Shown here one piece after another: positions 42,093 through 50,526 of a DNA stretch of 64,000 nucleotides. Source of the DNA: Bacteroidales bacterium UBA6229 (GTDB lineage: Bacteria; Bacteroidota; Bacteroidia; Bacteroidales; F082); the NCBI GenBank assembly GCA_002440975.1, contig DJWN01000124.1, positions 1 through 64,000 on the forward strand, read 5' to 3'. Both the position numbers and the translations under genes were made by a program. How positions within the stretch are numbered: the first letter of the stretch is position 1; each line of letters opens with the position of its first letter. The notes below the pieces were generated by a model. It was not told the DNA's origin and did not search any database. It worked only from the letters and a program-made list of their open reading frames with translations.

Positions 42093-42722
42093 ATGGAACA
42101 CACTTCAGCTTTTAGCTTGCCTAATTCGGGGCACAACAGAGATGCAGAGGCCTCAAAAATGGGCATGTGGCTATTTCTGTTTACGGAGTTGCTGCTTTTT
42201 GGCGGCTTGTTTATTGTATATATGGTGTACAGAAGCCTCAATCCCGAGTCATTTTTATTAGCTTCGTTTGAGCTTGATGTGGCGATGGGGACTTTTAACA
42301 CCATAGTGTTGCTTGTAAGTAGCATGACGATCGCCATGTCCATCACAGCTATTCAAACAGGTGATGCGAAAAAGTCGATTTTTTTACTCTACACAACCCT
42401 TGGACTTGCTATTGTCTTTTTGATTGTGAAATACTTCGAATGGTCGGCCAAAATCCATCATGGCTTGTTTCCGGGATTCGAAGTGTATGATGGCCTGCCG
42501 CCCGGAGAGAGTCTGTTCTTTTTTCTGTATTTCTTTATGACAGGTTTACATGCGCTGCACATCATTATTGGCGGCATTATCATCTCTGTAGTGATTTATC
42601 GCACAAAAAAAGGACTTGTCACTAAGGAAAAATATACGCTTACCGAAAATGCCGGACTCTACTGGCACCTTGTCGACCTGATCTGGATTTACCTGTTTCC
42701 GTTATTTTATCTCATTCATTAA
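42093..42722 (+). CDS. ctaE: Cytochrome c oxidase subunit III
   Basis: A 209-residue protein with five transmembrane helices of the COX3 family: KMGMWLFLFTELLLFGGLF near the N-terminus, FFMTGLHALHIIIGG in helix 4 and AGLYWHLVDLIWIYLFPLFY at the end. It stabilises subunit I. It is followed by subunit IV 12 bases later. Confidence 0.95.
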   Translation: MEHTSAFSLPNSGHNRDAEASKMGMWLFLFTELLLFGGLFIVYMVYRSLNPESFLLASFELDVAMGTFNTIVLLVSSMTIAMSITAIQTGDAKKSIFLLYTTLGLAIVFLIVKYFEWSAKIHHGLFPGFEVYDGLPPGESLFFFLYFFMTGLHALHIIIGGIIISVVIYRTKKGLVTKEKYTLTENAGLYWHLVDLIWIYLFPLFYLIH

Positions 42723-42734
42723 TCGCTAACTGTT

Positions 42735-43049
42735 ATGAGTCATACAAAGGATAATCTTCCAAAAGAGGAGCAAGTGCATATCACAAGTTATAAAGATCAC
42801 TTTAGTACGCTTATCGCCTTGCTTTTGCTAACGGTGATCACTGTTGTTATTTCTGTTTTTGGAGCAAATCTGAGAAGTCTGTCGGTTTTTACAGCACTGC
42901 TCATCGCAACGGTGAAGGTGATCGTGGTGGCCTACTATTTTATGCATCTGAAATACGACAAGAAAGTTTATACCTGGCTTGTTTTGATTGTGGCCATTTT
43001 GTTTGTGTCGTTTGCTGTACTAACCAGTATTGAATACCTTAACCGATAG
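42735..43049 (+). CDS. ctaF: Cytochrome c oxidase subunit IV (CtaF-like)
   Basis: A 104-residue protein with three transmembrane helices (about 24-43, 48-70, 77-97) matching bacterial oxidase subunit IV: LLLTVITVVISVFGANL and KVIVVAYYFMHLKYDKK are the family-typical stretches. It lies between subunits III and II. Confidence 0.9.
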   Translation: MSHTKDNLPKEEQVHITSYKDHFSTLIALLLLTVITVVISVFGANLRSLSVFTALLIATVKVIVVAYYFMHLKYDKKVYTWLVLIVAILFVSFAVLTSIEYLNR

Positions 43050-43055
43050 CATAAT

Positions 43056-43967
43056 ATGAGAACAAGTGCTTCAACTTTTGCCGAAGGTGTTGATTTATCA
43101 ATGTACATCATTACCGGAATTTCAGTTTTCTTTTTGGTAGGTATCACCGCAGTGATGATCTTCTTTGTGTTTCGTTACAGCAAAAAGCGTAATCCAAAAG
43201 CTACCAATATCGAAGGTAATAATACCCTCGAAGTGGTTTGGACAGTGATTCCCACAATTCTTGTTTTGATCATGTTTTATTATGGCTGGATGGGTTACAA
43301 GCCAATGCGCGAGGTGCCGGATGATGCCATCGTAATAGAAGCTAACGCACAGATGTGGAAATTTTCATTTCAATATCCTGACGGCAGAGTTAGCGATACG
43401 CTTGTGGTTCCGGTAAACAGGCCTGTCAAGCTGAATCTTCATTCAAGGGATGTGTTGCACAGCCTTTTTATTCCGGCCTTTCGTATCAAAGAAGATATGG
43501 TGCCGGGGGGCAACAACTTTTTATGGTTTAACCCTAATCTGGAAGGTCGATATGATATTCTTTGTGCAGAATATTGTGGCCAGCTTCATTCTTTTATGTT
43601 GTCGTCAGTCACAGTGGTTTCGGATTCTGAATATCAAAGCTGGCTCACCAGTGCACCTGCCACAACAGATGAGCATCCCGGCCTTGCCGTGTTGAAACAA
43701 AACGCTTGTCTCACCTGTCATTCGCAAGACGGCAGTAAGATCATCGGGCCATCATTTAAGGGAATTTTTGGAAAAACAGAAACCGTCGTAACCGATGGTG
43801 TTGAGCGCGAAATTGTTATCGATTCGGCATATATTGCCCGTTCGATTAAAGATCCCAATGCCGACCTGGTAAAGGGCTACATGAAAGGACTGATGGTTTC
43901 GTACGAAGGAGTCGTAACCGATGAGCAGATTGCAGATATTGTTAATTACATCAAAAATCTGAAATAG
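43056..43967 (+). CDS. ctaC: Cytochrome c oxidase subunit II with fused cytochrome c (caa3 type)
   Basis: A 303-residue protein: two transmembrane helices (about 17-40 and 61-79), a CuA cupredoxin domain with ligands H135, C170, E172, C174, H178 and M181 (CAEYCGQLHSFM), and a C-terminal cytochrome c domain (CLTCH at 218-222, distal Met in KGYMKGLM). The fused haem makes this a caa3 oxidase able to take electrons directly from ACIII or a cytochrome. The gene order I-III-IV-II is unlike the usual II-I-III-IV. Confidence 0.95.
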   Translation: MRTSASTFAEGVDLSMYIITGISVFFLVGITAVMIFFVFRYSKKRNPKATNIEGNNTLEVVWTVIPTILVLIMFYYGWMGYKPMREVPDDAIVIEANAQMWKFSFQYPDGRVSDTLVVPVNRPVKLNLHSRDVLHSLFIPAFRIKEDMVPGGNNFLWFNPNLEGRYDILCAEYCGQLHSFMLSSVTVVSDSEYQSWLTSAPATTDEHPGLAVLKQNACLTCHSQDGSKIIGPSFKGIFGKTETVVTDGVEREIVIDSAYIARSIKDPNADLVKGYMKGLMVSYEGVVTDEQIADIVNYIKNLK

Positions 43968-43968
43968 C

Positions 43969-44835
43969 ATGATGCGTCAACAACTCCTGCTTTTGGCCGA
44001 ACTTAGTAAAGTAAGGATAACCATTGCCGTTGCATTTACAACTATTGCAGGCTATTTGCTTGCGCATGGAAGCTTTGATGCGGGTTTGATCCTTCCGACA
44101 ATTGGAATTTTTATTCTGGCTTGTGGCTCATCGGCATTGAATCACTACCAGGACAGCGACCGCGACGGATTGATGAAAAGAACCCGCAATCGTCCGATCC
44201 CTTCCGGAAGGGTTACTAAAAATCAGGTTTTGATTCTTGCACTTGTTTTATCTGTTTTAGGTTCGGCTCTTATCTATATTGGCTCTGATTTTTTAGGGAT
44301 GCAGCTGGGTCTGCTTGCCTTGATCTGGTATAACGGAATTTATACACCGATGAAACGTAAAACTGCTTTTGCTGTAATCCCGGGTTCCGTTATCGGGGCA
44401 ATTCCGCCAGTAGTGGGTTGGGTAGCCGGTGGAGGTGAACTTTTTGATTCAAGGGTGTTGATCCTTGCCTTTTTCTTCTTTATTTGGCAGGTGCCGCATT
44501 TTTGGCTGTTGATTCTCAAATATGGCAAGGAATACGAAGATGCCGGTTATCCCTCCATCACACAACTTTATGACGAAAAGCAAATCCGCTACATCACCTT
44601 TCTTTGGACGTTTGCTACTGCAGTTACAGCCCTGATGCTGCCTCTGTTTGGTTTGATTCATCATGTGGCAATCACTTTGGCAGTGTTGGCTTCGGTGGCT
44701 TGGCTGGTTATTGTGTTTTTAGGAATTTTACGCAAACAACACAAGCCATTCAATCCTTTTTATTATTTCATGCGTATCAATTATTTTGTGCTTGCTATCA
44801 TCATTGCACTTTCGGTTGATCCCCTGATACGGTAA
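43969..44835 (+). CDS. ctaB: Protohaem IX farnesyltransferase (haem O synthase)
   Basis: A 288-residue UbiA-family prenyltransferase with about eight helices. The Asp-rich motif NHYQDSDRDGLMKRTRNRPI and the second motif YNGIYTPMKRKTAF are visible. It converts haem B to haem O, the first step toward haem A for the caa3 oxidase. It follows ctaC by one base. The haem A synthase gene ctaA is not in the window. Confidence 0.94.
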   Translation: MMRQQLLLLAELSKVRITIAVAFTTIAGYLLAHGSFDAGLILPTIGIFILACGSSALNHYQDSDRDGLMKRTRNRPIPSGRVTKNQVLILALVLSVLGSALIYIGSDFLGMQLGLLALIWYNGIYTPMKRKTAFAVIPGSVIGAIPPVVGWVAGGGELFDSRVLILAFFFFIWQVPHFWLLILKYGKEYEDAGYPSITQLYDEKQIRYITFLWTFATAVTALMLPLFGLIHHVAITLAVLASVAWLVIVFLGILRKQHKPFNPFYYFMRINYFVLAIIIALSVDPLIR

Positions 44836-44903
44836 AATTTGTTTGCTGACTGTTATACCGAACAAAGGGGTACATTGATTTGTTTAGCTTCAAAAGTATC
44901 AGT

Positions 44904-45203
44904 ATGACAGCAAATTATTCAGAGCAGATCTTATTTACAACTAAGGCTGACAGTTGTCTGTTCTTTGTTGGAAATGAAGAAACCCCAGATGCTTATCTGT
45001 CGTTTAGGCACAAGGATGAAAATATTATAATAGCCGAGCACACGGTTGTTTCTGAGTCATTGCGAGGCCAGGGTGTTGCCCGAAAACTCACCTTGAAGTT
45101 AATAGAATATGCCAGCGAAAACAATCTGAAGATTATCCCCGCGTGTAGCTATGTGGTAAAATTTTTTGAAAGAAATAATGAATTTGAGGATGTTCTGGCT
45201 TAA
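44904..45203 (+). CDS. Small GNAT-type N-acetyltransferase
   Basis: A 99-residue YjdJ/Gtn10-like single-domain acetyltransferase. The acetyl-CoA loop VVSESLRGQGVARKLTLKLI and the closing IIPACSYVVKFFERN are the family hallmarks. The frame is open upstream to a TTG at 44880, but ATG 44904 gives the usual N-terminus (MTANYSEQ). Substrate unknown. It follows ctaB by 68 bases. Confidence 0.85.
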   Translation: MTANYSEQILFTTKADSCLFFVGNEETPDAYLSFRHKDENIIIAEHTVVSESLRGQGVARKLTLKLIEYASENNLKIIPACSYVVKFFERNNEFEDVLA

Positions 45204-45277
45204 AATCACTAGTTTTAGTGATGGGGTGGCTTGGGTGTTTTTGTAATTTAGCCCCGCTATTTAATTATTATAAGCTT

Positions 45278-45628
45278 ATGCGCTGGATGAAATTTTCGTT
45301 GGGACTTTTTTTTACCGGAATAGGGGTTTTAGGGGCTTTTCTTCCGGTTCTTCCTTCCACAGTATTTTTCATTATCGCAGCTTATTTTTTTAGCCAAAGC
45401 TCCGAAAAGGCAGAACAATGGTTGCTGAATCATCCCCGTTTTGGGCCTCCTGTTATAAAATGGCGTGAAGAAAGAGCTATTTCCAAACCTGCCAAGATGC
45501 TGGCTACCGGAGGGATTTCTGCCAGTGGAATAATAATTTATCTGGCCGAGTTGCCCTTGCTGGCTTCCGGGCTGGCGTTTTCTGTATTAGCCGGCAGCCT
45601 GGTATATATTTTGACCCGACCATCCTGA
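45278..45628 (+). CDS. YbaN family (DUF454) membrane protein
   Basis: A 116-residue protein with helices at about 5-25 and 76-112 and the DUF454 signature GIGVLGAFLPVLPSTVFFII, AAYFFSQSSEKAEQWLLNHP and FGPPVIKWREERAIS. The function is unknown; relatives occur near haem and oxidase genes. The start ATG 45278 was chosen because the family begins just before the first helix; the frame is open to 45218. Confidence 0.87.
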   Translation: MRWMKFSLGLFFTGIGVLGAFLPVLPSTVFFIIAAYFFSQSSEKAEQWLLNHPRFGPPVIKWREERAISKPAKMLATGGISASGIIIYLAELPLLASGLAFSVLAGSLVYILTRPS

Positions 45629-45722
45629 GCAGACAATTCTATGCCGGTAGGCTTGCAGACTCTTATTAAGAGCAATGGGATATGCATCTTTTCACAAGGC
45701 CGATTATTTCATTTCAATTTAC

Positions 45723-45730
45723 TACTTTTG
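45723..45730 (+). promoter_or_regulatory. Candidate -7 promoter element of ftsE
   Basis: TACTTTTG matches TAnnTTTG, 19 bases before the ftsE ATG. Confidence 0.45.
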
Positions 45731-45749
45731 ACTTTTTAATCAATTGTCC

Positions 45750-46433
45750 ATGTCTGATCCTATTGTTTCCCTCTCTGAGCTCTCAATATTTCAAAAGCAG
45801 AACCTGGTGCTAACCAATGTGCATCTGCAGATACAACAGGGAGAGTTTGTTTATCTGATAGGCAAAACCGGAAGCGGAAAATCGTCCTTACTTAAAACCC
45901 TCTATGCTGAATTGCCTGCCCTGGACGGCAAAGCAGAGGTAGCAGGGTTCGACCTCAGGATGTTGAAGTCGGCACAGATACCATTTTTGCGTCGGCGGTT
46001 GGGGATTGTGTTTCAGGATTTCCAGTTGTTGTTTGACCGCACCGTGTACGATAACCTGGCTTTTGTGCTGAAAGCTACAGGATGGAAAGATAAAACCAAG
46101 ATCACGGAAAGAATCATGGAGGTATTGGATGAGGTTGGGCTGCGATCGAAACGTAATAAGAAGCCGCACCAGCTTTCGGGTGGTGAGCAACAAAGGGTTG
46201 CCATTGCGCGGGCACTGCTCAATAATCCTGTGTTGATACTGGCTGATGAGCCAACCGGCAACCTCGATCCTGAAACATCGAATGAGATTATGCGTTTGTT
46301 GTTTCGCATCAGCGAAGCAGGGCAGGCAGTGTTGATGGCAACACACAACTACAACCTGATCCATAAGTTTCCGTCGCGGATTATTAAGTGTGAAGAAGGT
46401 GCGGTGATCAGTTCAGGTAACCAACTTGATTAG
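45750..46433 (+). CDS. ftsE: FtsE-like ABC transporter ATPase
   Basis: A 227-residue ABC ATPase of the FtsE/LolD group: Walker A GKTGSGKSS, Q-loop VFQDFQLLFDRTVYDNLAF (FtsE-typical), signature LSGGEQQRVAIARAL, Walker B LILADEPTGNLDP and switch His ATHNYNLI. FtsE and FtsX activate cell-wall hydrolases during division. No ftsX is adjacent, since the next gene is convergent and overlaps its end by 21 bases. A TTG six bases upstream is a less likely start. Confidence 0.88.
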   Translation: MSDPIVSLSELSIFQKQNLVLTNVHLQIQQGEFVYLIGKTGSGKSSLLKTLYAELPALDGKAEVAGFDLRMLKSAQIPFLRRRLGIVFQDFQLLFDRTVYDNLAFVLKATGWKDKTKITERIMEVLDEVGLRSKRNKKPHQLSGGEQQRVAIARALLNNPVLILADEPTGNLDPETSNEIMRLLFRISEAGQAVLMATHNYNLIHKFPSRIIKCEEGAVISSGNQLD

Positions 46434-47540
46434 TTTATCAATATTGTGTCCGTTGTGGTATAGCAGACGCAGCTTTTCTTCCCTTTCCTGAATTGTTTTT
46501 TGACTGAACGTCTTCTTTCTCAATGCTTTGATCTGTTTTTTTAACGACGCTGCATCATTGGCAATGATACACAGGCTGTCGAGGGCACTTCCGTTAAGCA
46601 TTTTATCGTTAACCAAACAAAAACGCCCGTTATATAAGGTGTTCAGGAGTTTCAGTTTAAGACCGGTAGCCTGAAAAGTAATGGAAACATTGATATGTGC
46701 TTCGCTGATTAAGGCATAGAGTTCCTGATCAGTAGGATTTGGGATCAGGCTAACATTTGGATGTTCGGCAATCAGATTTATGAGATGCTCCGGCGGATTT
46801 AATCCTGCTACTTTAAAGGGGATGTCGATGTCGCTGAAAACGCTGGTAACCAAATAACGCACGGCATTAAAGTTTTCGGCAACGGATAAGTTACCATGAT
46901 AAAGCACATAATCCCCTTTGCCCGGTTTAATTTGGACTGTTTTGTGCGGATGAAAGGCCGGAATGAAACTTACGTTTTTGAAATGCTTCGAAAAATAATC
47001 CATGTCCTTTTGACTGATAGCAATAAGCTGATCGGCTTTGCGAAGCACCTTCTCGTATTTTTTAAGCTTTGCAGCTTCGTTGTAAAAATAGTATTTCTTT
47101 AAAATAGCAGTTTCGGCCTTGGCCAGATTCAGGTAGTATTCGTGTTCGATATTATGGGTACGAACGCTTATTTTTCTTTTTTTAAGCCTGCTGTCTTCGA
47201 GTAGTCCTGCCGTGTGAAGTCCTTCCAGTAAGATGGGAAAGTTGTCTTTTAACAGGCGTTGCACCAGTTCTTCCGAGTTACGTGAACTTACGATATAAGG
47301 AATGGTTTTGAACAGGTGTTTCTTCGAAATGTCCCTTTTATAATAATTAACTTCGTAACAAAGTGATTCGAGGATATCAACTGGTTTTCGGCCATATTCA
47401 TAGCAATGCAAATGTACCTGAATGCCTTTTTGCGACAAAGCCTGTAATTTGAAAAATACATCAATCACGCCGCCATAATTGGCAGGCCAGGGAACGTCAA
47501 ACGAAACCAAATGTAAATGTTGATCAATGGTATTGTCCAT
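46413..47540 (-). CDS. Glycosyltransferase (GT4-like)
   Basis: A 375-residue protein with the layout of a GT-B glycosyltransferase: N-terminal VSFDVPWPANYGGVIDVFFK (sugar-acceptor side glycine-rich loop), ADQLIAISQKDMDYF, and a C-terminal Rossmann domain with PNPTDQELYALISEAHINVS and ATGLKLKLLNTLYNGRF. Substrates are not evident. It overlaps the upstream glycosyltransferase gene by 17 bases, so both probably act on the same surface glycan. Confidence 0.82.
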   Translation of the reverse strand: MDNTIDQHLHLVSFDVPWPANYGGVIDVFFKLQALSQKGIQVHLHCYEYGRKPVDILESLCYEVNYYKRDISKKHLFKTIPYIVSSRNSEELVQRLLKDNFPILLEGLHTAGLLEDSRLKKRKISVRTHNIEHEYYLNLAKAETAILKKYYFYNEAAKLKKYEKVLRKADQLIAISQKDMDYFSKHFKNVSFIPAFHPHKTVQIKPGKGDYVLYHGNLSVAENFNAVRYLVTSVFSDIDIPFKVAGLNPPEHLINLIAEHPNVSLIPNPTDQELYALISEAHINVSITFQATGLKLKLLNTLYNGRFCLVNDKMLNGSALDSLCIIANDAASLKKQIKALRKKTFSQKTIQEREEKLRLLYHNGHNIDKLIKLVT

Positions 47541-48639
47541 AAATTTTCAGTAGCACTTTCTCCTCGTTTTCCCAGCAAAGGGATTGGGCAGCAAAGTTAA
47601 GATTATTTTCCCATTCCTTCATAAGGTCTTTGTCTTCAATACATTCACGAATTATTTTTGCGATGTTTTCGGGGGTGTGGTTTTCTATGATCCTGCCGAT
47701 CTGATACGTTTCCACAATTTTTTTCACCTCTGGTAAATTGCTGGCAATCACCGGCGTACCAGACTGGATATAATCAAACAATTTATTAGGTAGGCTAAAG
47801 CGGTAGTTCAGGTTCGTATCTTTGTCCAGCGTAAAGCCAATATCTGCTTGCTGCGTATATTGCATCATCTGCTGGTAAGGCATTTTCCCGAGAAAGCTGA
47901 TCTTTTCATCCAATTGTAGCTTTTGGCTTATTTCTTTCAGGATTTTTAATACATCACCGCCTCCGATAATTAGCAGAAGGCAATTTTCGAGGTATTGCAT
48001 ACTTTCGACCAATTCTTCCGCTCCTCGCTGAATGTTGATGCCGGAACCCTGCATTAACAGGATTTTGCGATCCTCGGGCAACCCAAGTTCTTTTCTGCTT
48101 ACTTTCTCTTTGTTCGTTAAGCGCAAGGGCACGTTTCTGACCACATGAACTCTGATATTATATTTTTTTCGAAAGAGGTTTGCGATTGATTCGTTTACCG
48201 TGATCATTTCGGGAAGCCGGCTTACGAGTTGTGCCTCAAGGGTTTTCCAGATTTTCTGAATCAGCGGCCGCCCAACAAGTTCGGGGGTTTCGGTGAAGTA
48301 TTCATGGCTGTCGTAAACCAATGGGATACCGCGAAGCTTTGCAATCAGGAAGTTTGGTAATAGGGTATCTAAATCGTTGGAAACCAGCAAATCCTGTTTT
48401 GAAGCCAAAAGCTTGAAAAACAAACGGATATTAAACGAAATGTAAAAAAGCGGACCCTTTTCGAAAGGCAGTCGCATCCTGATGGTTTGATAGGGTCGCT
48501 GATTCATCTTAAGGCTGTTGTGCATGATTCGTCCGATAAGCACAACATCAAATCCGGCTTTTTGCAGGCTAAGGCATGATTTGTGAACACGTTGATCTGT
48601 AACCAGATCGTTAATAACAGAAACGTAAGCTTTCTTCAA
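47524..48639 (-). CDS. Glycosyltransferase (GT4 family)
   Basis: A 371-residue GT-B enzyme: N-terminal SVINDLVTDQRVHKSCLSLQ, YDSHEYFTETPELVGR, and the donor-binding FSLPNKLFDYIQSGTPVIAS with ExxxxxxE-like spacing. The N-terminal motif is common among Bacteroidota GT4 enzymes. First gene of a two-gene minus-strand operon, divergent from murB. Confidence 0.87.
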   Translation of the reverse strand: MKKAYVSVINDLVTDQRVHKSCLSLQKAGFDVVLIGRIMHNSLKMNQRPYQTIRMRLPFEKGPLFYISFNIRLFFKLLASKQDLLVSNDLDTLLPNFLIAKLRGIPLVYDSHEYFTETPELVGRPLIQKIWKTLEAQLVSRLPEMITVNESIANLFRKKYNIRVHVVRNVPLRLTNKEKVSRKELGLPEDRKILLMQGSGINIQRGAEELVESMQYLENCLLLIIGGGDVLKILKEISQKLQLDEKISFLGKMPYQQMMQYTQQADIGFTLDKDTNLNYRFSLPNKLFDYIQSGTPVIASNLPEVKKIVETYQIGRIIENHTPENIAKIIRECIEDKDLMKEWENNLNFAAQSLCWENEEKVLLKIYGQYH

Positions 48640-48738
48640 ATTCAGTTTTAATTGAATAAGGATATCTTGGTGATAACTTCATTTCGCTTCCTATTATTAT
48701 AATTTCCGTTAATTTTACAGAAATTTTAGGATTGCATT

Positions 48739-49752
48739 TTGGAACGTTTTATTGATTTAAAATCATATAACACTTTCGGTCTTCCGGTTGTGGCCAATTA
48801 CTTTGTCAGGATAAACCATTCCGACGATATTAAGGTGCTGATGAACAAGGCTTTTTTTAAGGAAAATCGCCGGCTTATCCTGGGTGGCGGGAGTAATGTT
48901 TTGTTCTTGGACGACTTTTTCGAAGGGCTAGTAATTCAGGTGGATAACAAAGGTTGGGAGATTATTGATGAAAAGGATAACAATATATATGTGCGGGCCC
49001 AGGCCGGCACAGATTGGAGTTATTTTGTGGATGAGCTGGTGAAGGAAGGGCTCTATGGACTGGAGAATCTTTCGTTGATACCCGGGAAAGTTGGAGCTGC
49101 TCCCATGCAAAATATTGGTGCTTATGGTGTTGAGCAAAAGGATTGCTTTTTTGCCCTGGAAGCTGTTGATTTGCAATCCGGCAAAATAAAGATTTTTGAT
49201 AGGCAAAGTTGCAATTTTGGTTATAGGTCAAGTGTTTTCAAGCACGAGGCAAGGGGTAGATACCTGATAATCGCGGTTACCTTTGCTTTGAAGAAGAAAG
49301 CAGTTGTGGATGCTTCGTATGGAAATCTGGAAGAGTATTTTAAGCAGAGAGGCATTCAAAACCCTGATATCAAAGACCTTAGTGAAGCTGTAAAATCTAT
49401 CAGACAATCCAAGCTGCCCGATCCGAAGCAGCTGGGGAATGCCGGTAGTTTTTTTAAGAATCCGGTAGTTCATCAATTGTTATTGAATGATTTGACGAAA
49501 GAGTATAGCAGTATTCCAAACTATCCGGTCGGACCCAATACATACAAGATTCCTGCTGCTTGGCTTATCGATCAGGCCGGATGGAAAGGATTCAGACAGG
49601 GAGATGCCGGTGTGCATGATAAACAGGCTTTAGTGCTTGTAAACTATGGCAATGCCAGTGGAAGAGAGCTATTTGCATTGGCTATGAAGATACAGCTGGA
49701 TGTGAAAGCAAAATTTGGAATCAACCTCGATCCGGAAGTAAATATCATCTGA
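48739..49752 (+). CDS. murB: UDP-N-acetylenolpyruvoylglucosamine reductase
   Basis: MurB reduces UDP-GlcNAc-enolpyruvate to UDP-MurNAc in peptidoglycan synthesis. The 337-residue protein starts at TTG 48739, placing KSYNTFGLPV at the N-terminus as in the family. FAD-binding LILGGGSNVLFLDD, NLSLIPGKVGAAPMQNIGAYG, the active-site GNAGSFFKNPVV with the proton-donor Ser, and the final Glu of DPEVNII are present. The insertion and CY-S.. pattern correspond to the E. coli-like type. No in-frame ATG lies close upstream. Confidence 0.94.
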   Translation: MERFIDLKSYNTFGLPVVANYFVRINHSDDIKVLMNKAFFKENRRLILGGGSNVLFLDDFFEGLVIQVDNKGWEIIDEKDNNIYVRAQAGTDWSYFVDELVKEGLYGLENLSLIPGKVGAAPMQNIGAYGVEQKDCFFALEAVDLQSGKIKIFDRQSCNFGYRSSVFKHEARGRYLIIAVTFALKKKAVVDASYGNLEEYFKQRGIQNPDIKDLSEAVKSIRQSKLPDPKQLGNAGSFFKNPVVHQLLLNDLTKEYSSIPNYPVGPNTYKIPAAWLIDQAGWKGFRQGDAGVHDKQALVLVNYGNASGRELFALAMKIQLDVKAKFGINLDPEVNII

Positions 49753-49797
49753 TTTCTTAAATCAGGATTTGTGTGGAAACACCTAATCTTTTTGGCT

Positions 49798-49819
49798 TAT
49801 TTAGAATTCACTCTAAATA
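49798..49819. promoter_or_regulatory. Palindromic operator upstream of the DUF2752 gene
   Basis: TATTTAGA-ATTCAC-TCTAAATA is a perfect inverted repeat with the same half-sites as at 38845 and 39609 but a 6-base spacer. A TAGCTTTA element (49828-49835, one base off TAnnTTTG) follows, so a bound protein would cover the upstream part of the promoter. Confidence 0.65.
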
Positions 49820-49852
49820 GTGTATATTAGCTTTATCAAAACTAGAAATTGA

Positions 49853-50176
49853 GTGCTTGTGTTGCAAGATTGGACACTTTTTTTAAAACAGAATCTGGAA
49901 GCATTTATCTGGCTTCTTGCACTGGTTTTGCTGGCCTTTATGCCTGTTGATGCTGCGGGTACCAGTTTGTGTATGTTTCATCAGTTGGGTATTGAATCCT
50001 GTCCGGGCTGTGGATTAGGGCATAGCATTTCTGCAGCTTTGCATGGCGATCTGGCCATGTCAATTCAAGGTCATCCACTGGGTATTGTTGCTGTTGTAAT
50101 ACTCATTTTTAGGATAATAGCGGTATTTAAAGCCTATTTCGATTTCAATAAAATAATAAAAGAATGGTATGAATAA
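49853..50176 (+). CDS. DUF2752 membrane protein
   Basis: A 107-residue protein with helices at about 14-31 and 71-93 and the DUF2752 hallmark CMFHQLGIESCPGCGLGHSI (CPGCGxxxS). Function unknown. The start is a GTG at 49853; GTG 49859 is an alternative. It overlaps the TM2 gene by eight bases and is preceded by the shared TATTTAGA operator. Confidence 0.85.
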   Translation: MLVLQDWTLFLKQNLEAFIWLLALVLLAFMPVDAAGTSLCMFHQLGIESCPGCGLGHSISAALHGDLAMSIQGHPLGIVAVVILIFRIIAVFKAYFDFNKIIKEWYE

Positions 50177-50522
50177 GATTTATGAAATGATGCCCGACTT
50201 ACAGGGCGATGAAATGATTCTGTTGCAGAACCTGACTAAAGATTATTCGGATGACCAGATCCGCGACTTTGCCAATTTGTATCGGGCTCGCCGGAAAGAC
50301 CCCCAAATGATTTTGCTTTTTGCTTTCGCCGGTTTGGTTGGGTTTGCCGGGATACATCGTGTATTACTCAATCAAATAGGAATGGGAATTTTATACTTCT
50401 TTACTGCCGGACTTTGTTTGATTGGGACTATTGTTGATATGGTAAATTACAAAACCCTGGCATTTACCTATAATCGGCAGGTGGCAGTAGAAGTACATCA
50501 TCTTATGGGAATCAGCAAATAG
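50169..50522 (+). CDS. TM2 domain-containing protein
   Basis: A 117-residue protein with a TM2 domain: a basic start to the first helix (RRKDPQMILLFAFAGLVGFA), the GIHRVLLNQIGMGILYFFTAG segment that connects two helices, and a second helix ending in GTIVDMVNYK. The N-terminal half (1-50) is helical and acidic. Function unknown. Co-transcribed with the DUF2752 gene. Confidence 0.87.
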   Translation: MNKIYEMMPDLQGDEMILLQNLTKDYSDDQIRDFANLYRARRKDPQMILLFAFAGLVGFAGIHRVLLNQIGMGILYFFTAGLCLIGTIVDMVNYKTLAFTYNRQVAVEVHHLMGISK

Positions 50523-50526
50523 TACT

